Shown here piece after piece: positions 1 to 10,900 of a stretch of 64,000 nucleotides of DNA (the stretch's first letter is position 1; each line of letters begins with the position of its first letter). The stretch comes from Skeletonema tropicum. Its lineage: Eukaryota; Bacillariophyta; Thalassiosirophyceae; Thalassiosirales; Thalassiosiraceae. Made by a program: the position numbers and the translations under genes. A model generated the notes under the pieces. That model did no database searches. It saw nothing but the letters and a program-made list of their open reading frames with translations, and was not told where the DNA came from. The DNA lies in the NCBI GenBank assembly GCA_037178625.1, contig CM074145.1, forward strand, positions 1,240,001 through 1,304,000, read 5' to 3'.

Positions 1-102
1 ATGATAGTACATTTAGAAGGCAAAGGTCTGAAGCCCGTCAAAGTCAAGCACGAGAATATGCGCATGGTCTTTGATCTACCAGATCCAAAGAATCATCACT
101 GA
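1..102 (+). pseudogene. 3' end of a RING-CH family gene (partial)
   Basis: The window opens inside a reading frame of 33 codons ending in TGA at 100-102. Its residues (VHLEGKGLKPVKVKHEN, then MVFDLPD) match the C-termini of the two other family members in this window, at 11993-12050 and 13834-13900 on the minus strand. The nucleotide match to the 13834 copy is very close. Only the C-terminal tail is visible, so it cannot be told whether the upstream gene is intact. Similarity by eye is strong; function of this tail is unknown. Confidence 0.7.
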
Positions 103-868
103 AACTTCTTGCATTCTGGGAGAGATATTGCAACATTTAGAGGAATGGCACAATCTCAGTTTGGAACTGAAATTGGAAACTAGCAACTCATTTTGTGTTG
201 ATATCACTGTTTGGTACCAAAGTATTGTTGTAGAAATAGTACTTGTCCATATCTGTCCATCATCGGTGGAAAGTCTTGACTGAAACTTGCATACTATCTG
301 CCCTAATCGACACTATAATACCTATTTGAATTTGATAGTAAAAAAATGATATATAGTATGTTCTTCTTTTCTTTTACATTGCACCTTTTCAGATCTTCCT
401 TACGACTTATACTTCACCCTTCCGGAAACTCTTCCCATATGCCCCAAAGAATCTTGTCTGAATGCAATGACAGCTGCATCGTGGGTTTGGGTTTGGGTAA
501 CTGCATTCGTTTATCCAGCATGGATCACCTTGATTCTCGAGGGCCCAATCCATTCAAACTTATCTTGCAGCATTCGGAATTTTCCATACTTCAATCCCTT
601 TTGTATCTCCTGGCCCCAGATAAGCTCGACTGCTGGCTGATGGTCGGTCGGTAAGCTAAAGTAGTTGGAAGGGGAGGGTAAAGATTCCGATCCAAGCATG
701 ACGCATGCTACATACTCACTGCAAGTGACTCGCTGATCACGATTTAACTTTCTACCCAAACGAACAGAATGAAGACGTTGCTTGACCATGATCTCAACGT
801 GCCCAAAGATCTCACTACGCTAACCAAAGTTAGTCAACAACAACAATACCAATTTAAATACCACCACC
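103..868. other. Intergenic, no supported gene
   Basis: AT-rich spacer between the RING-CH family tail and the syntaxin gene. Open frames exist on both strands (about 346-654 plus, 511-789 minus), but they show no recognisable domain. The minus frame at 511-700 has a protein-like composition (QPAVELIWGQEIQKG) and may be a decayed remnant; I do not call it. Confidence 0.5.
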
Positions 869-1931
869 ATGTCATTCCAAGACGTAGGCAGAGGAGGCCG
901 CTCCACCCGCCCACCCCAACGCCGCGGTCCACAACAGGGCTATTCCACCGGAGGAGCATTTTCCACCGCGGCGGCAGGTAACGGTCGAACTCGAACACCA
1001 CCCTCCTCCTCCAACTACACCAATACCAACAACAACACACCCGCATCATCATCATCTAATAACAGCGGCTACGATCAAATATCCGATTCAATCGTCCAAT
1101 ACCAAAAAAATGTCGGCCTCCTCGAACGCATGTCCATCAAACTCCACACCCCCGACGAAACCCCCGTCCTTCAAACACAATACACACTACAAATCGATGT
1201 CATTACTCAACTCGGCGCACGGATCGAAACTCAATTAGCCGCGGCAGACAAACGATTGTCTCAAATGAGTCGAGTGGAGGCGGCGGGGTGTCGAACAACT
1301 CATGTGAAACTTAATCGAGATTATCGAATGGTGGAACAAAAGTTTAAAAATGTCATGTTGGATGTGAGGAAGAAGAAGAGTTTGGCCGAGGCGAAGAATA
1401 GAGAGAGGAGGATGGAGGAGGAACGGAGGGTGTTGGAGAATAATGGGACGAGTCAATATAATAGGGGGATAAGTGGGGGTGTGGATTTGAATGGTGGGGG
1501 TGGTGTGATGGGGGGAGGGGATTTGAGTGAGGAGGGGAGGAGATGGCAGATGCAGATTCAGGAAGATGTGAGTGATCATTTGTTGTTTTGTTTATTCGGT
1601 GCAATTGATCATCAATTGTTATTGTTTTTGTCAGCAGCTTTATATTCACCAAATCAACATGTGTATATCAATAACAACAAAACAACAATAAATACAGCGA
1701 ATCAATGAAGAAATCATGCGTGAACGAGAAGAAGAAATCCGCAACATACACAAGGGTATGCACACAGTCAATGAAATTTACAAAGATTTAGCTCATTTGG
1801 TAGACAATCAACAGGAGGGTGTGGATCAGATTGAAACTCAGATGGAGGGTGCAAAGGATAATACGGCGACTGGGTTGAAACACATTGAGAAGGCGAATGA
1901 TGCTAGTACGAGTCAGTGTGTGATATCGTGA
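869..1931 (+). CDS. Syntaxin-like Qa-SNARE ending in a CaaX box, two exons
   Basis: Proposed exons are 869-1567 and 1698-1931. The 130-bp intron starts GTGAGT, ends ACAG, is phase 0 and joins QIQED to RINEEIMRERE. The protein has a low-complexity N-terminus rich in Gly, Ser and Asn (residues 1-70), a helical middle and a C-terminal SNARE motif (EEIRNIHKGMHTVNEIYKDL, then AHLVDNQQEGVDQIE). The central glutamine and heptad pattern are those of Qa SNAREs of the Pep12/syntaxin-7 type, which mark endosomal or vacuolar membranes. Unusually there is no transmembrane helix: the protein stops right after the SNARE motif with CVIS, which fits a farnesylation CaaX box. A GTGAGT spans the stop codon, so a further splice was considered; continuing past it gives no hydrophobic helix within the next exon candidate. 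SNARE assignment is firm, subfamily less so. Confidence 0.82.
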
Positions 1932-2142
1932 GTTATTAATTTGGTTGAGGATTGAGAGAAGCGGGGTGGGGGACTGGTGTGATTTAGCAATGATGCGATG
2001 TATACCAATGTTGGCATAAGTGACTTGGTGGCATGTGCATGATTGCCCAAGTATTGTATTTAAGATAGGGCAAGAGGCAAGAGAGATTAAGCAATTAAAG
2101 AATGGATCTTTTATTGAACAAAAAGAGACCTACTAATTGCCA

Positions 2143-3180
2143 TTACGCATCTTTTGCTGGCTTTCTATCACCACCAACTAAGAAGATGCCAACAGATTTA
2201 CAAACAGTGTCAGGCCATATCCCAAATATCGAAAAATTCCTACTCACAGTTTCATGATGAATGCTATGATACGAACCAAGTCTATTCGTTTGTAGCAACA
2301 TATCCAGCAAATCAAACTCAAAGAATGTCATTAAATTACACACCAGTGGTTGAAATCGTAGATGAGTGAATGGGATCAAGTACAACCATTCTGTAAAAGG
2401 TTGCAATGATGGGTGAAGTTGTCCATATCCAGCAAGCAAAAAAATGGGCAGTAGTAAAACTCCATTCATTTGTATGTTGTCCAATGCCTCTCCGTGAAGG
2501 TTACTCCAACCGTTGAGAGTGCCTCTTCCATACTCGTGATGTATTTTATGCTTCTTCCATAGCCATGGTATACGATGACTGATATAATGAGTAACTCCAA
2601 ATTGGAAATCGGTCCAGAGGAGGAGACAGATGAATGTTACAAAGTCGTGGTGGAGTGGCATCATCTCCTGTTGCTGTTGCGTAGAAGAATCAATATTGTT
2701 GTAACTATCATCTGCAGTCAACCCCAACAACGTGAACATTGCCATACCAAGTCCAAAGAACGCCGCCGGATCGACCCATCTCAATGGCTTCACTACATAT
2801 GCTTCCTCAGTCAATCGCAACACTTTGAATCCAAAGATATATTCAAGAATTGCAATTGGCGGAAACAACAATGGAAGTGCACCCAATGAATACCAAATAC
2901 CCTTGAGATGAATCGCAATGAAGTAGTAAATACTTGATGTGATTAGATCATGTCCAATTGAGAATAGGAATGCCTTTTGAGAATACCGGTTGGTCTTGTG
3001 TAGGTGATGTAATTTGATTAATGGCGAGATGAGTTGAAATGTGAGCCACCGTGCTTTAGGAGCTGTAAGGTTGGAGGCATGTAGCCATTGGTAGTAGCAA
3101 TATCCAATGATGGATTTGATCACGAAGAAAGGGATTGATTGATTGTCATCAGCAGCAGCTGCTGCTGATGCCTTCACCAT
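2143..3180 (-). CDS. Fatty acid hydroxylase / sterol desaturase superfamily membrane protein
   Basis: A single-exon frame of 345 residues. Three histidine clusters expected for the non-heme di-iron FA hydroxylase superfamily are present: HYISH at 198-202 (HX3H), HKIHH at 211-215 (HX2HH) and HSIHH at 305-309 (HX2HH). Hydrophobic stretches near residues 70-115, 140-155, 180-197 and 240-270 would place it in the ER membrane with the clusters facing the cytosol. Members hydroxylate or desaturate sterols, sphingoid bases or alkanes using O2 and reductant. The motif set does not decide between C4-sterol methyl oxidase, C5 desaturase or another activity. The C-terminus is GGDRKPAKDA. No plastid presequence is evident; the start codon is the first ATG and is preceded by a noncoding stretch. 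Confidence 0.85.
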   Translation of the reverse strand: MVKASAAAAADDNQSIPFFVIKSIIGYCYYQWLHASNLTAPKARWLTFQLISPLIKLHHLHKTNRYSQKAFLFSIGHDLITSSIYYFIAIHLKGIWYSLGALPLLFPPIAILEYIFGFKVLRLTEEAYVVKPLRWVDPAAFFGLGMAMFTLLGLTADDSYNNIDSSTQQQQEMMPLHHDFVTFICLLLWTDFQFGVTHYISHRIPWLWKKHKIHHEYGRGTLNGWSNLHGEALDNIQMNGVLLLPIFLLAGYGQLHPSLQPFTEWLYLIPFTHLRFQPLVCNLMTFFEFDLLDMLLQTNRLGSYHSIHHETVSRNFSIFGIWPDTVCKSVGIFLVGGDRKPAKDA

Positions 3181-3487
3181 TGTTAATAATATGCTGGAGC
3201 GGTGCTGATACGATTACGATTGCCTTCAAAACCCACCCTTGTGTTCAATAATTTTTGGAGTTAGCGCACAAGTAACGTATCAATTCTAACGTCCAACTGA
3301 ATAAATTTACGCTTTGAAATAGACAACAACAATGTAGTTACAGAGTTATGGCTAGTCGTAGGGGGCCGATTTTCACCATTTAGTGATGTTTGGCGATTAG
3401 AGTCGAGTCAGAGTCAAGTGGTACTAATCATGGCCCCACGTCATCATCACACAGTTCCCGTGATCATGATCACTGATCAAACACTGT
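3181..3487. other. Intergenic spacer
   Basis: Short AT-rich spacer between the hydroxylase start (minus strand) and the 3' end of the next minus-strand gene. It would hold the hydroxylase promoter. No RNA gene or repeat was recognised. Confidence 0.5.
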
Positions 3488-5006
3488 TTACCTCCTCTGT
3501 GTGTTATCAATATAGGCATTCTTCGCTTCAACTTCAGACCTTTCAGCAAACCTCCTCTGTGTGTTATCAATATAGGCATTCTTCGCTTCAACTTCAGCCC
3601 TTTCAGCAAGAGGCACATAGTTCTTGATGAGCAATCCAAAGACAAGAACGCCCAATTCAGTTCCGAGTACATCGTGACAGATGTGGTAGATGTAGTTGAG
3701 ATTGGTCAATTGCTTGGCGCCATCAATTACCTCAGCATTTCCGTACTGGACACCGTCAAGCAAAGCAATGAAGCCAAGATTGACTCCGATGCAAAAGAAA
3801 GGAACCCAGAGCATTTTGTTGCCGAAAATCTCTTTTCCGCGGCGAGTGATCTCCAGGAAGGTGGCACTCATGCCGATGTAAAGAGGAATCTTTGCACTCG
3901 ATGCACCATCTTTAAAAAATTCTTCAAGGAAGGCGGGGAATGGCTCGCCCTACATTTGCGCAGATAGAATGAACAGATGTTAGGTCCCGTGACGATTTTT
4001 ATTAACTTTTTGTGTACAGGAAATGCATAACTTACCACTTGCGCTGCGTTTCCGAATGGGTATAGCACGGTTGCACCTGCTAGGATGCCTCCGAAAATCA
4101 AGTCAACGATGGCAATATTCCTCAAGCCGTCGGCCCAAAGAGCAAATCCAGAGATCAAGAAAAAGTAAAACCCGAAGTTCAGCACATGGAAGTTGTTCTC
4201 ATAATACCTGAAAAGGTCAACAAGAAGTAGAGTTAGATGAGACGGGCACAGCACACTACGCATCTCAGCAGCCTTTAATCATCATCTTCTTTTTCCTTAC
4301 CAACTATCGGCAACATGCCATCCGAACTCCAAAGACAAGCCGAATCCTATGCATGCCATCGCCATTTGCACTATATCGAATATGTAGATAGAATGAAGTA
4401 AAATCCATGAGCTCTCGATTGTTAGAAACAACATGCAAAGAAAAATCAATACAAATACTTACTGATAAAGGGGTTGAAACCCTCGAAATCTTTCTGGATG
4501 GTTGGTCCGACTTCACTGACCTGCTTAGAGACCCATGGCAAGAGGACAAATGGAATGACATGCGTCAATACAAGCAGAAATGAAAGGGCTTCCATTATCC
4601 CTGAAAAACGTCGCGAAGGCATAGTATGATTCGTCGCACATGGCCAACTCTTCCTCCTGGACCTGCATTAAGGCACGGTGTGTTCAGATAAATCTGCAGC
4701 CTTTGCATCACGTATGAAAAGCAAAGCAGTGAGGACCCAATGAAGGCGATGGTGCTCGTTGGCACATCATTCTTCGTCCCCATAGTTTCGTCTATGTAGA
4801 CATCGACAGGAACAGGAGTGGCAGTGGCATCGTTCTTGCCGAACCAATCGAGGGAGTGCACGAAAAGAGTGTGTGGGGAGGACTGAGGCTGAAAATCGAC
4901 AAACTTTCTGGTAGGAACAACATTAGTCTTCGGTGGCATGAAAGCGCCAACGTGGGCAGCCGAAGAAGCAACCAATGCGAGGGATGAGGGATCTTGTGAT
5001 AAACAT
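3488..5006 (-). CDS. Plastid-targeted multi-pass membrane protein of unknown family, about five exons, possibly disrupted
   Basis: Minus-strand gene built from exons at about 5006-4663, 4600-4463, 4370-4301, 4207-4036 and 3949-3488. The last three introns are clear GT-AG introns of 92, 93 and 86 bp and keep frame through MACIGFGLSLEFGWHVADSW and YYENNFHVLNFGFYF. The first intron is uncertain. A 62-bp intron at 4601-4662 keeps frame; alternatively a short intron plus one extra base in the A run at 4604-4608 would retain a convincing EEELAMCDESYYAF segment. The presequence (LALVASSAAHVGAFMPP) is plastid-like, but the nearest ATG (5004-5006) is one base out of frame with it. Hydrophobic segments suggest four to six membrane helices. 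The last 120 bp are a 60-bp tandem duplication. I do not recognise the family. Confidence 0.6.
3491..3610. repeat. 60-bp tandem duplication in a coding tail
   Basis: Two adjacent 60-bp copies (3491-3550 and 3551-3610) differ at only a few bases. They duplicate in frame the last 20 residues of the minus-strand plastid protein (AEVEAKNAYIDNTQRR repeated), just before its stop at 3488-3490. Confidence 0.9.
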
Positions 5007-5039
5007 GGCGTACAATAAATGATTAGTGGATGGAATTGA

Positions 5040-5155
5040 ATTATGCGAACAGGATGCAGGATGCAAGGATGCAGGATGTCATAAAGATGTTTGCATGCAG
5101 GATAGCTAATGCAAGATGCAAGATGGAGGAGCCTGCATGCATCCTGCATTCAAAA
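5040..5155. repeat. GGATGCA-rich simple-sequence cluster between divergent genes
   Basis: The stretch is built from many near-copies of caggatgca / gcaagatgca. It lies in the 455-bp interval between the minus-strand plastid gene (start about 5006) and the plus-strand plastid gene (start 5462), so it sits in their shared promoter region. It may only be low-complexity DNA. Confidence 0.6.
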
Positions 5156-5461
5156 GTTCAAAATACCCTTTACAACTTCAAGATACCCCTATCACAAAGG
5201 ATGCTTTCTCAACGATAATTGGTCGAGTCAAACCGTTCGTAAGAACTCGTATCAGATTTTGCATTGAAGCGGTGAGACACATACAAACGAGGCAGACGAA
5301 AGACGAAAGATGCTTTCGTGTATACTATGTCGTGTGTCGTGAGCCCGCCAAGACCCAAGACCCAAGCTACAAAAAGATCCAAATCCAAGCTGCGCAAGAT
5401 GCATGCTGTCAAGATCATGCAAAAAGTAAGCGAAGTTGCAATCTTCCCATAATTTACTAAC

Positions 5462-6549
5462 ATGTTCACACCGAAATACATTAACATTACTCTAGCACTC
5501 GTTGCTTCCTCCGCTGTTGCAGTTGGAGCGTTCACAACACCCAGAACTTCCTTCAGTCCGACGTCCATTTGCGTTCTTCCCGTCCTTCAACCGAGGGCGC
5601 CTTTTGTCTCCACTCCTCTGCAGCTGTTGAAAAAAGATATTGCGACGACCGAAGCCGAAGCCGAAGCCCAACCTTCGCTAAAAGCAGTGGAGAACCCTGC
5701 AGATATTGACAACGGTAAAAATGATCTCATTGCCCCGAGTATCTATGCGGCATACACGGCTGCTTTGATTGTTATCATCTACCAGCTTCGTGATGCAATC
5801 GTTACGAAGACTCTGGGTTCCACTGCGTTGGCTTTTGTTACCGGTGCTCTTATTTGGGATAATTTGATCATTTCTATCGGCAGCTTCTTCTTCAAGGACA
5901 TTGACACCAACCCACAGAAGTACAAGATTTTGAAGTGGCTGTCGTATCCGAGATTTACTTTCCATGCGATTGGAGTGCCTCTCCAACTTGTCACTGTTGC
6001 AGAGATGGGGAAGTTTGCTGGTGTGGATTTCTTGCAGAGTGATATTGTGCAGATTGGGATCGTCATTGCGTCTTCTGGGCTGGTAAGTATTGTGATGGGC
6101 TGCATCAGACATAATATTTTTGAAATATATTGATGTGTATGAAACATGAAACTGACAATGCACTTCTCTACACAATAATAATATTTTCTTAGGCCATTGC
6201 AGATCGTCTCAAGTTTGCCAGAAGCCCTGGGATCGAGCAGACAATCTGGGACAAACCTCCGTTTGGTGCTTTGGAGCGTGATCTCGTGAAATTTGGTTAT
6301 GTTGAGCCGGATTTTGCCTATGTCATTCCTGCGATTCTCTTGTCCCTAGCCAATCTCATCGTTGGTATTGTTGCAATCAAGGCAGGAGTTGACCCTGAAG
6401 TAGGAAAGTGGATGGCATTCGCAGGTTTGAGTGCTCTCGTTGGAAATGCTTTGCCAGGCAATATTAACACTTTCACAGGTAATTTAGGAGAGGCAGGAAT
6501 GCAGTTTGGCCTTCTCGAAGCAGCAAGGATTGTTTATGGTGGACTTTAA
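5462..6549 (+). CDS. Plastid-targeted multi-pass membrane protein, unknown family, two exons
   Basis: Exons 5462-6082 and 6193-6549 are joined by a 110-bp intron (GTAAGT...TTCTTAG, phase 0), giving 325 residues. The N-terminus MFTPKYINITLALVASSAVAVGAF followed by TTP is a signal peptide ending at the diatom plastid motif (Phe after the cleavage site). The mature part has hydrophobic segments near IAPSIYAAYTAALIVIIYQL, LAFVTGALIWDNLIISIGSF, IVQIGIVIASSGL, YVIPAILLSLANLIVGIVAI and WMAFAGLSALVGNAL. A Glu/Ala-rich linker (TTEAEAEAQP) follows the presequence. It is divergent to the minus-strand gene at 3488-5006, whose presequence is similar, so the two may share regulation. No catalytic motif was recognised; a role in the plastid membranes is inferred from targeting only. 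Confidence 0.82.
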
Positions 6550-6779
6550 TACTTAAATTGAAGTTTGAAGTTATTTGTGCTGATCGGTGCAGATACTTAA
6601 TGCGTATGAGTGTTCAGAAACCACTCCGGCAAATAAAAATCATCGTAGTGCTTCATCATATTCTTCACACAGACGATTGTATTCCAACTCTGTAGGTGGC
6701 TCGTAATATCCTTTGTAAAAATCAATTTCTTTTTGGATACACTGCAATTCTTCTAAGTAAGTTACTCTTCGTTTTGACT

Positions 6780-7847
6780 TCAGTACTCTGGGTCGAGCCA
6801 ATTAATTTCGCAAGAATCACCTTCCTCGTTCGTCCATCGCCACCCTACTCTTGCTCCTCTCGTTTTGAGAATGTTGATAGTAAATGGGTGGTCAGGACAG
6901 TTATAATCATGGTAGCCATCATACCAATCTGGAGACTCTCGTGAAAGATACCCAGTCCACCCATGAAATAGTTTCCGATCCTCATCACGTCTCATACATT
7001 GATAAAGTGCATTGATAACGCTAGGTACGTCTGAGATTTGCTGAAACTGATAGCCCCATCCACCAACTACTGTCTTGGGGAGAATGATACATTTCAGACG
7101 TAAAAAATCGTTTTCACTAATCTCCCTAATATCCCCGGTCACGGAAGTATTCTTCAAATTCAAATGAGTCAAACGTGGAAAGTCAGCCAGGTCCATAAAG
7201 TTACCCCTGATATTATTGCAGTCGGTGATAATCACTTGTTCAAGAGTAAGTTTCAGTGCTCTCAAACTGCCAACACTCCCCGCTCAAAAATGGACTGAAA
7301 CTAACCTGCAACTCTCGAAGCGAAGGAAAGCCTGCTGATAGCATATCTAATTCCCACTTCATATAGAAAACACGTGTCATCTCCACCCTTGTGAGTAGAG
7401 GAAAATTATTGAAGAGAGAAGGATACCTTCCATTCAGAGAATCGAGAGGCTCAATAGTCAAACTTTGCAACTTGGTAAAGTTGGATATGATAGTAATATC
7501 ACGTCGTTGCCCCCCGCCACTGACTAGGACATTATTATGCCCTGGGATACGTCGCACTGTTGGATCCTCACCGTCAAAGTACGGTAAATTCCCAATCAGG
7601 ATTGTAGATTGCCAACTGCTGTAAGTTTGGTAGTGCTGTCGTCATTATAGATATGGCTTTGTATGTAACGTAGTTGTGAACACTAAAGAAGTAAGTCCTC
7701 CGTCATTGGAACAATTGTTTGCTTTGCCGCCTCTTTCCATTTTGTGCACACTAGACGCATAGGCATTATATCTTTTAGGTCGAGGCATCCGAATATAGTT
7801 GCAAGCATATTATTATCGTCCAATTGGTCCATCATGGTATCGGCCAT
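6780..7847 (-). pseudogene. F-box/leucine-rich-repeat protein, frameshifted
   Basis: Reading the minus strand from ATG at 7847 gives an F-box (LDDNNMLATIFGCL, then KDIMPMRLVCTKWKEAA), followed by LRR segments (MTTALPNLQQLAIYN; ITIISNFTKLQSLTI; NGRYPSLFNNFPLL; LEQVIITDCNNIRGNF; LADFPRLTHLNLKNTSVTGD) and the family C-terminus (ESPDWYDGYHD ... CEINWLDPEY). F-box proteins recruit substrates to SCF ubiquitin ligases, and this F-box/LRR type is a large family in centric diatoms. The frame is broken at least three times: near 7685 (T run), near 7590 and at 7278-7281 (C run). At the last, one extra base separates FLSG from SVGSLRALKL. All look like single-base events, so decay or homopolymer sequence errors are both possible. 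No splice junction restores the frames. Confidence 0.75.
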
Positions 7848-8223
7848 TATTTTTTGCGGGTTAATTTTGTCTTTTGCTTTGGAGGCATCAAAATAAGATG
7901 TTGGATATCAAAAGCCGCCACTTTCCGCCTTCATCGCTGCAAGACCATACTACTGCTGCACTTCTTGCCCTCGCTGGGTACGATAACTGCTATGGCAGCG
8001 CACTTCGTCATTCACTTCTTCATGTAGCATAACAATAGCACGAGCACGGAGCTGGATTTTTTCTTTCAAAATCAGCCTTCTACGTAGAAATCTACGTAGG
8101 AATAGTATGAGAGAGGCTTCCCGTCTCACAACCACGAACTCATCGTCCGAGCTCGCAACTCGCAACACCCTGTAAGCCCTGATGACGCACTAAGTAGTAG
8201 TACGATACAATATTATCAACACC
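7848..8223. other. Intergenic with a double CTACGTAG palindrome
   Basis: Divergent promoter interval between the F-box gene (minus) and the helicase gene (plus). At 8079-8100 two CTACGTAG palindromes are separated by four bases (CTACGTAG-aaat-CTACGTAG), which could be a dimeric protein-binding site; TACGTA motifs are typical bZIP half-site pairs. Upstream of the F-box start, an ATG at 7888 opens MPPKQKTKL and runs out of frame after 13 codons, probably part of the same decayed gene. Confidence 0.4.
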
Positions 8224-10849
8224 ATGGCAACGAAGATGAACCAAGTCCCAGCAACCATGCTGGTAGCAATAATATTAGCTCTAGCAGCATCCTCATCCAA
8301 TGGGTTCTCCTCAACATCCCATCGACTTCAATTCTCCTCCTCCAGCCACACATCGCCACGGCACACATCATCATCACTTCTTCGAATGGCAGGAGCAGCC
8401 CAAAACAAAAAGAAGGGTGGACAACAACAACAAAAGAAACGACGATTTGTACAACATATTCATCCAGATGCCACTCCGTCACAACCTCAGCAGCAGCAGA
8501 AGCAGCAGAAGCGGCGGCCAAAGGTTGTTGTTCCGAATGACAATGATGTCACTACTACATCAAATTTAGGGAGTCTCACCAACAAAACTACTAACCGACG
8601 TGGTGGCGGTAGTAGTGGCAACAACAACAATAAACGAATCGGACCACCACTCCAAACCAACAAATCCATTGAAGATTTGGAAGCCATTCTTGAAAAGAGA
8701 TGGGGGACTGCGCAATCATCGTCCAAATCTTCTTCTCGTGGTGGTGGTGGTGATGATACCGATTTTGTATTATCCTTTGGGAATGATGATGATGTATATG
8801 ATGATGATGATGATACACCTACTGTCAAGGGTGCTGCGGTATTAAAAGGAGGAGGTGCAAGTAGTGCAGGTGGCAGCAGCAACATTTCGATCCAAGCGTG
8901 TGGTGGATCCTTGGGCAGAGGAGGAGGGACTGTATGATTCGGTTGGTGATGAAAAGAAAAAGACGAATATTGAAGATGTGAATAATGAGGGAATTATGTC
9001 GAAGAAAAAGAAGCAACAACGGTACAATAAGCAAGATGCATTGTTGAATAGGGTTCGTTCCAATCAAGATCGGTTAAAGACGAAACGTGGTGGAAGTAAT
9101 TGTAGGGGTGGTGATGGGAATAAAACGTTTGATGTACCCGTGGACATTTCGAGAGATTTTTATGATGAAGATGATGAGGGATATGAGTCTCGATCATCTA
9201 GGCAGAGGAAGAGTAGCAGTAATCTTATTGCACCAAAGCCAGTTGGGGGGAAGGGATCGATGAAATCATCTTCGTCAACGGCATCGGCATCTTCATTGGC
9301 GGGTGGTATCTTCTCTGGCCGTTCGGTAGATGACCAGCCTCGTGGAAAGAGGAATGATAACAGTAGTGATCGTGAAAATGTGGAAGAGAAGAAGAAGAAG
9401 AAGCCAAAGCGAAAGGAGCCACAATTAAAGCCTCTATTGGATAAAGATGGGAATGAAATGTTCCTCACATTGGAACAGGCAGATAAAATTGTGCAAAATA
9501 TTCTCTCTTCCAAGGAAGATGGAGATGATGACATTAGTGACGATTATTCAATGAGCAACGCCGAATGGGAAGATATTGGTATCACAGACGCGACATTATT
9601 GTCCAACCTTCAATCATCCCAAATGTCCTGCCTCACTCCTTTACCAGTTCAGGAGAAGTCGTGCCCTCCCATCCTTGTAGGCAATGATGTACTCGTGTCG
9701 ACACATACTGGCTCGGGTAAAACATTGGCATTCCTAGCGCCAATTGCACAGAGTCTACTCATGGATACAACCAACATTAAGGGTTCGTCTGCCTTCCCCA
9801 AGGCAATTATCGTTGCACCTGGAAGAGAATTGGCGAGTCAAATTGTTTCCGTCGGACAAAATCTCTTTGCTGGGACCGACTTGACCATTTCACTTGCCAT
9901 CGGGGGAACTCCCTTTAATAGGAATGTGGAAAATCTACGTAAACGCAAACCTGACATTGTTGTTGGTACACCTGGACGGATTGCCGAATTGGTGCTGGGA
10001 CGTGCTGGAGAACGGAAGGGCAAAATGAATATTTCGGGTGTTCAAACAATCGTGTTGGATGAATTTGATGCCCTCCTTCAATATGACGTGCACAAGGAGC
10101 CTACTGTTGCCATAATGGAGGCAATGGATCGACAACATGGTGACTCCCTCCAGAGGGTGTTATGTTCTGCAACTGCATTGGATATGATGGGAGAGAAACA
10201 GGGATCGAATAATGTTGAGACATACTTGCGTCCAGGATATGCCCATGCGTCGGTTGATGAAAGTGATGTGCTCGTGACAAAAGGTGTCACATCCAAGGCA
10301 AAAGGACGAACAAAAACATCTCCCAGGGTTAGCCGAACAACGATACATGGAGCGCTTCACGTCCCTCACCAAAGATTCGCATTGGATGCTGTGCGAAAGA
10401 TATTAAATACAGATCCAATGCCTCAACAGGCATTGATATTCGTTGACAGTCCTCGCAGAGCTGATATTGTTATTGAGAAGCTTGCCAAGATGGATATTAT
10501 TGCAGCTCCTCTCCATGGAGGTGCTTCTAGTGGAAAGGGTGATCGGGCAGAAGTCAACAAGGCTCTACGAGAGGGTTACGTCGGTTGTGTTGTTTGTACA
10601 GAAATCGCCGCGAGAGGTATCGATGCTCCATACTTGACTCATGTGATCAATCTCGACTTGCCCACCGATGCCTCGCATTATGCTCACCGTGCAGGGAGGT
10701 GCGGTAGGGGTGGTCGACCTGGTGTATCAGTATCTATTACATGTGATGGGAGGGAGAAGGGTGTACCGAGGAGGTTGGCAGAAGAGTTGGGAATTACAAT
10801 GCACAATGTTGAAGCGCGAGGTGGCAAATTAAGGATTGTCGAAAATTAA
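8224..10849 (+). CDS. Plastid-targeted DEAD-box-type RNA helicase with DEFD motif, two exons
   Basis: Best model: exons 8224-8793 and 8870-10849, a 76-bp intron (GTATAT...TGCAG, phase 0) and 849 residues. The N-terminus ([17 protein letters not shown] then SST) is a signal peptide plus plastid Phe motif, followed by a long Gln/Ser/Gly/Asp-rich region. Helicase motifs in order: [10 protein letters not shown] (about 470), Ia PGRELA, GG and [15 protein letters not shown] (about 585; DEFD instead of DEAD), III SAT (about 623), [22 protein letters not shown] and [12 protein letters not shown] (about 795). Such proteins unwind or remodel RNA, here presumably plastid mRNA or rRNA. Without the intron the gene would need a frameshift near 8885; the intron is the simpler reading. 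A Q-motif is only weakly visible ([11 protein letters not shown]). Confidence 0.88.
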
Positions 10850-10900
10850 ATGTGTTGGGTAAAGTATAATGGATTGATCGGAATAAACTATAGGGTCTTA

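Noticed and set aside
346..789. Overlapping open frames of about 100 codons on both strands
   Set aside because: They exclude each other, have no domain, and no start or splice context; at most a decayed remnant on the minus strand.
1929..2060. A further exon of the syntaxin gene after the GTGAGT at its stop codon
   Set aside because: Splicing to the acceptor at about 1988 gives a short tail without a hydrophobic helix, so it does not supply the missing membrane anchor.
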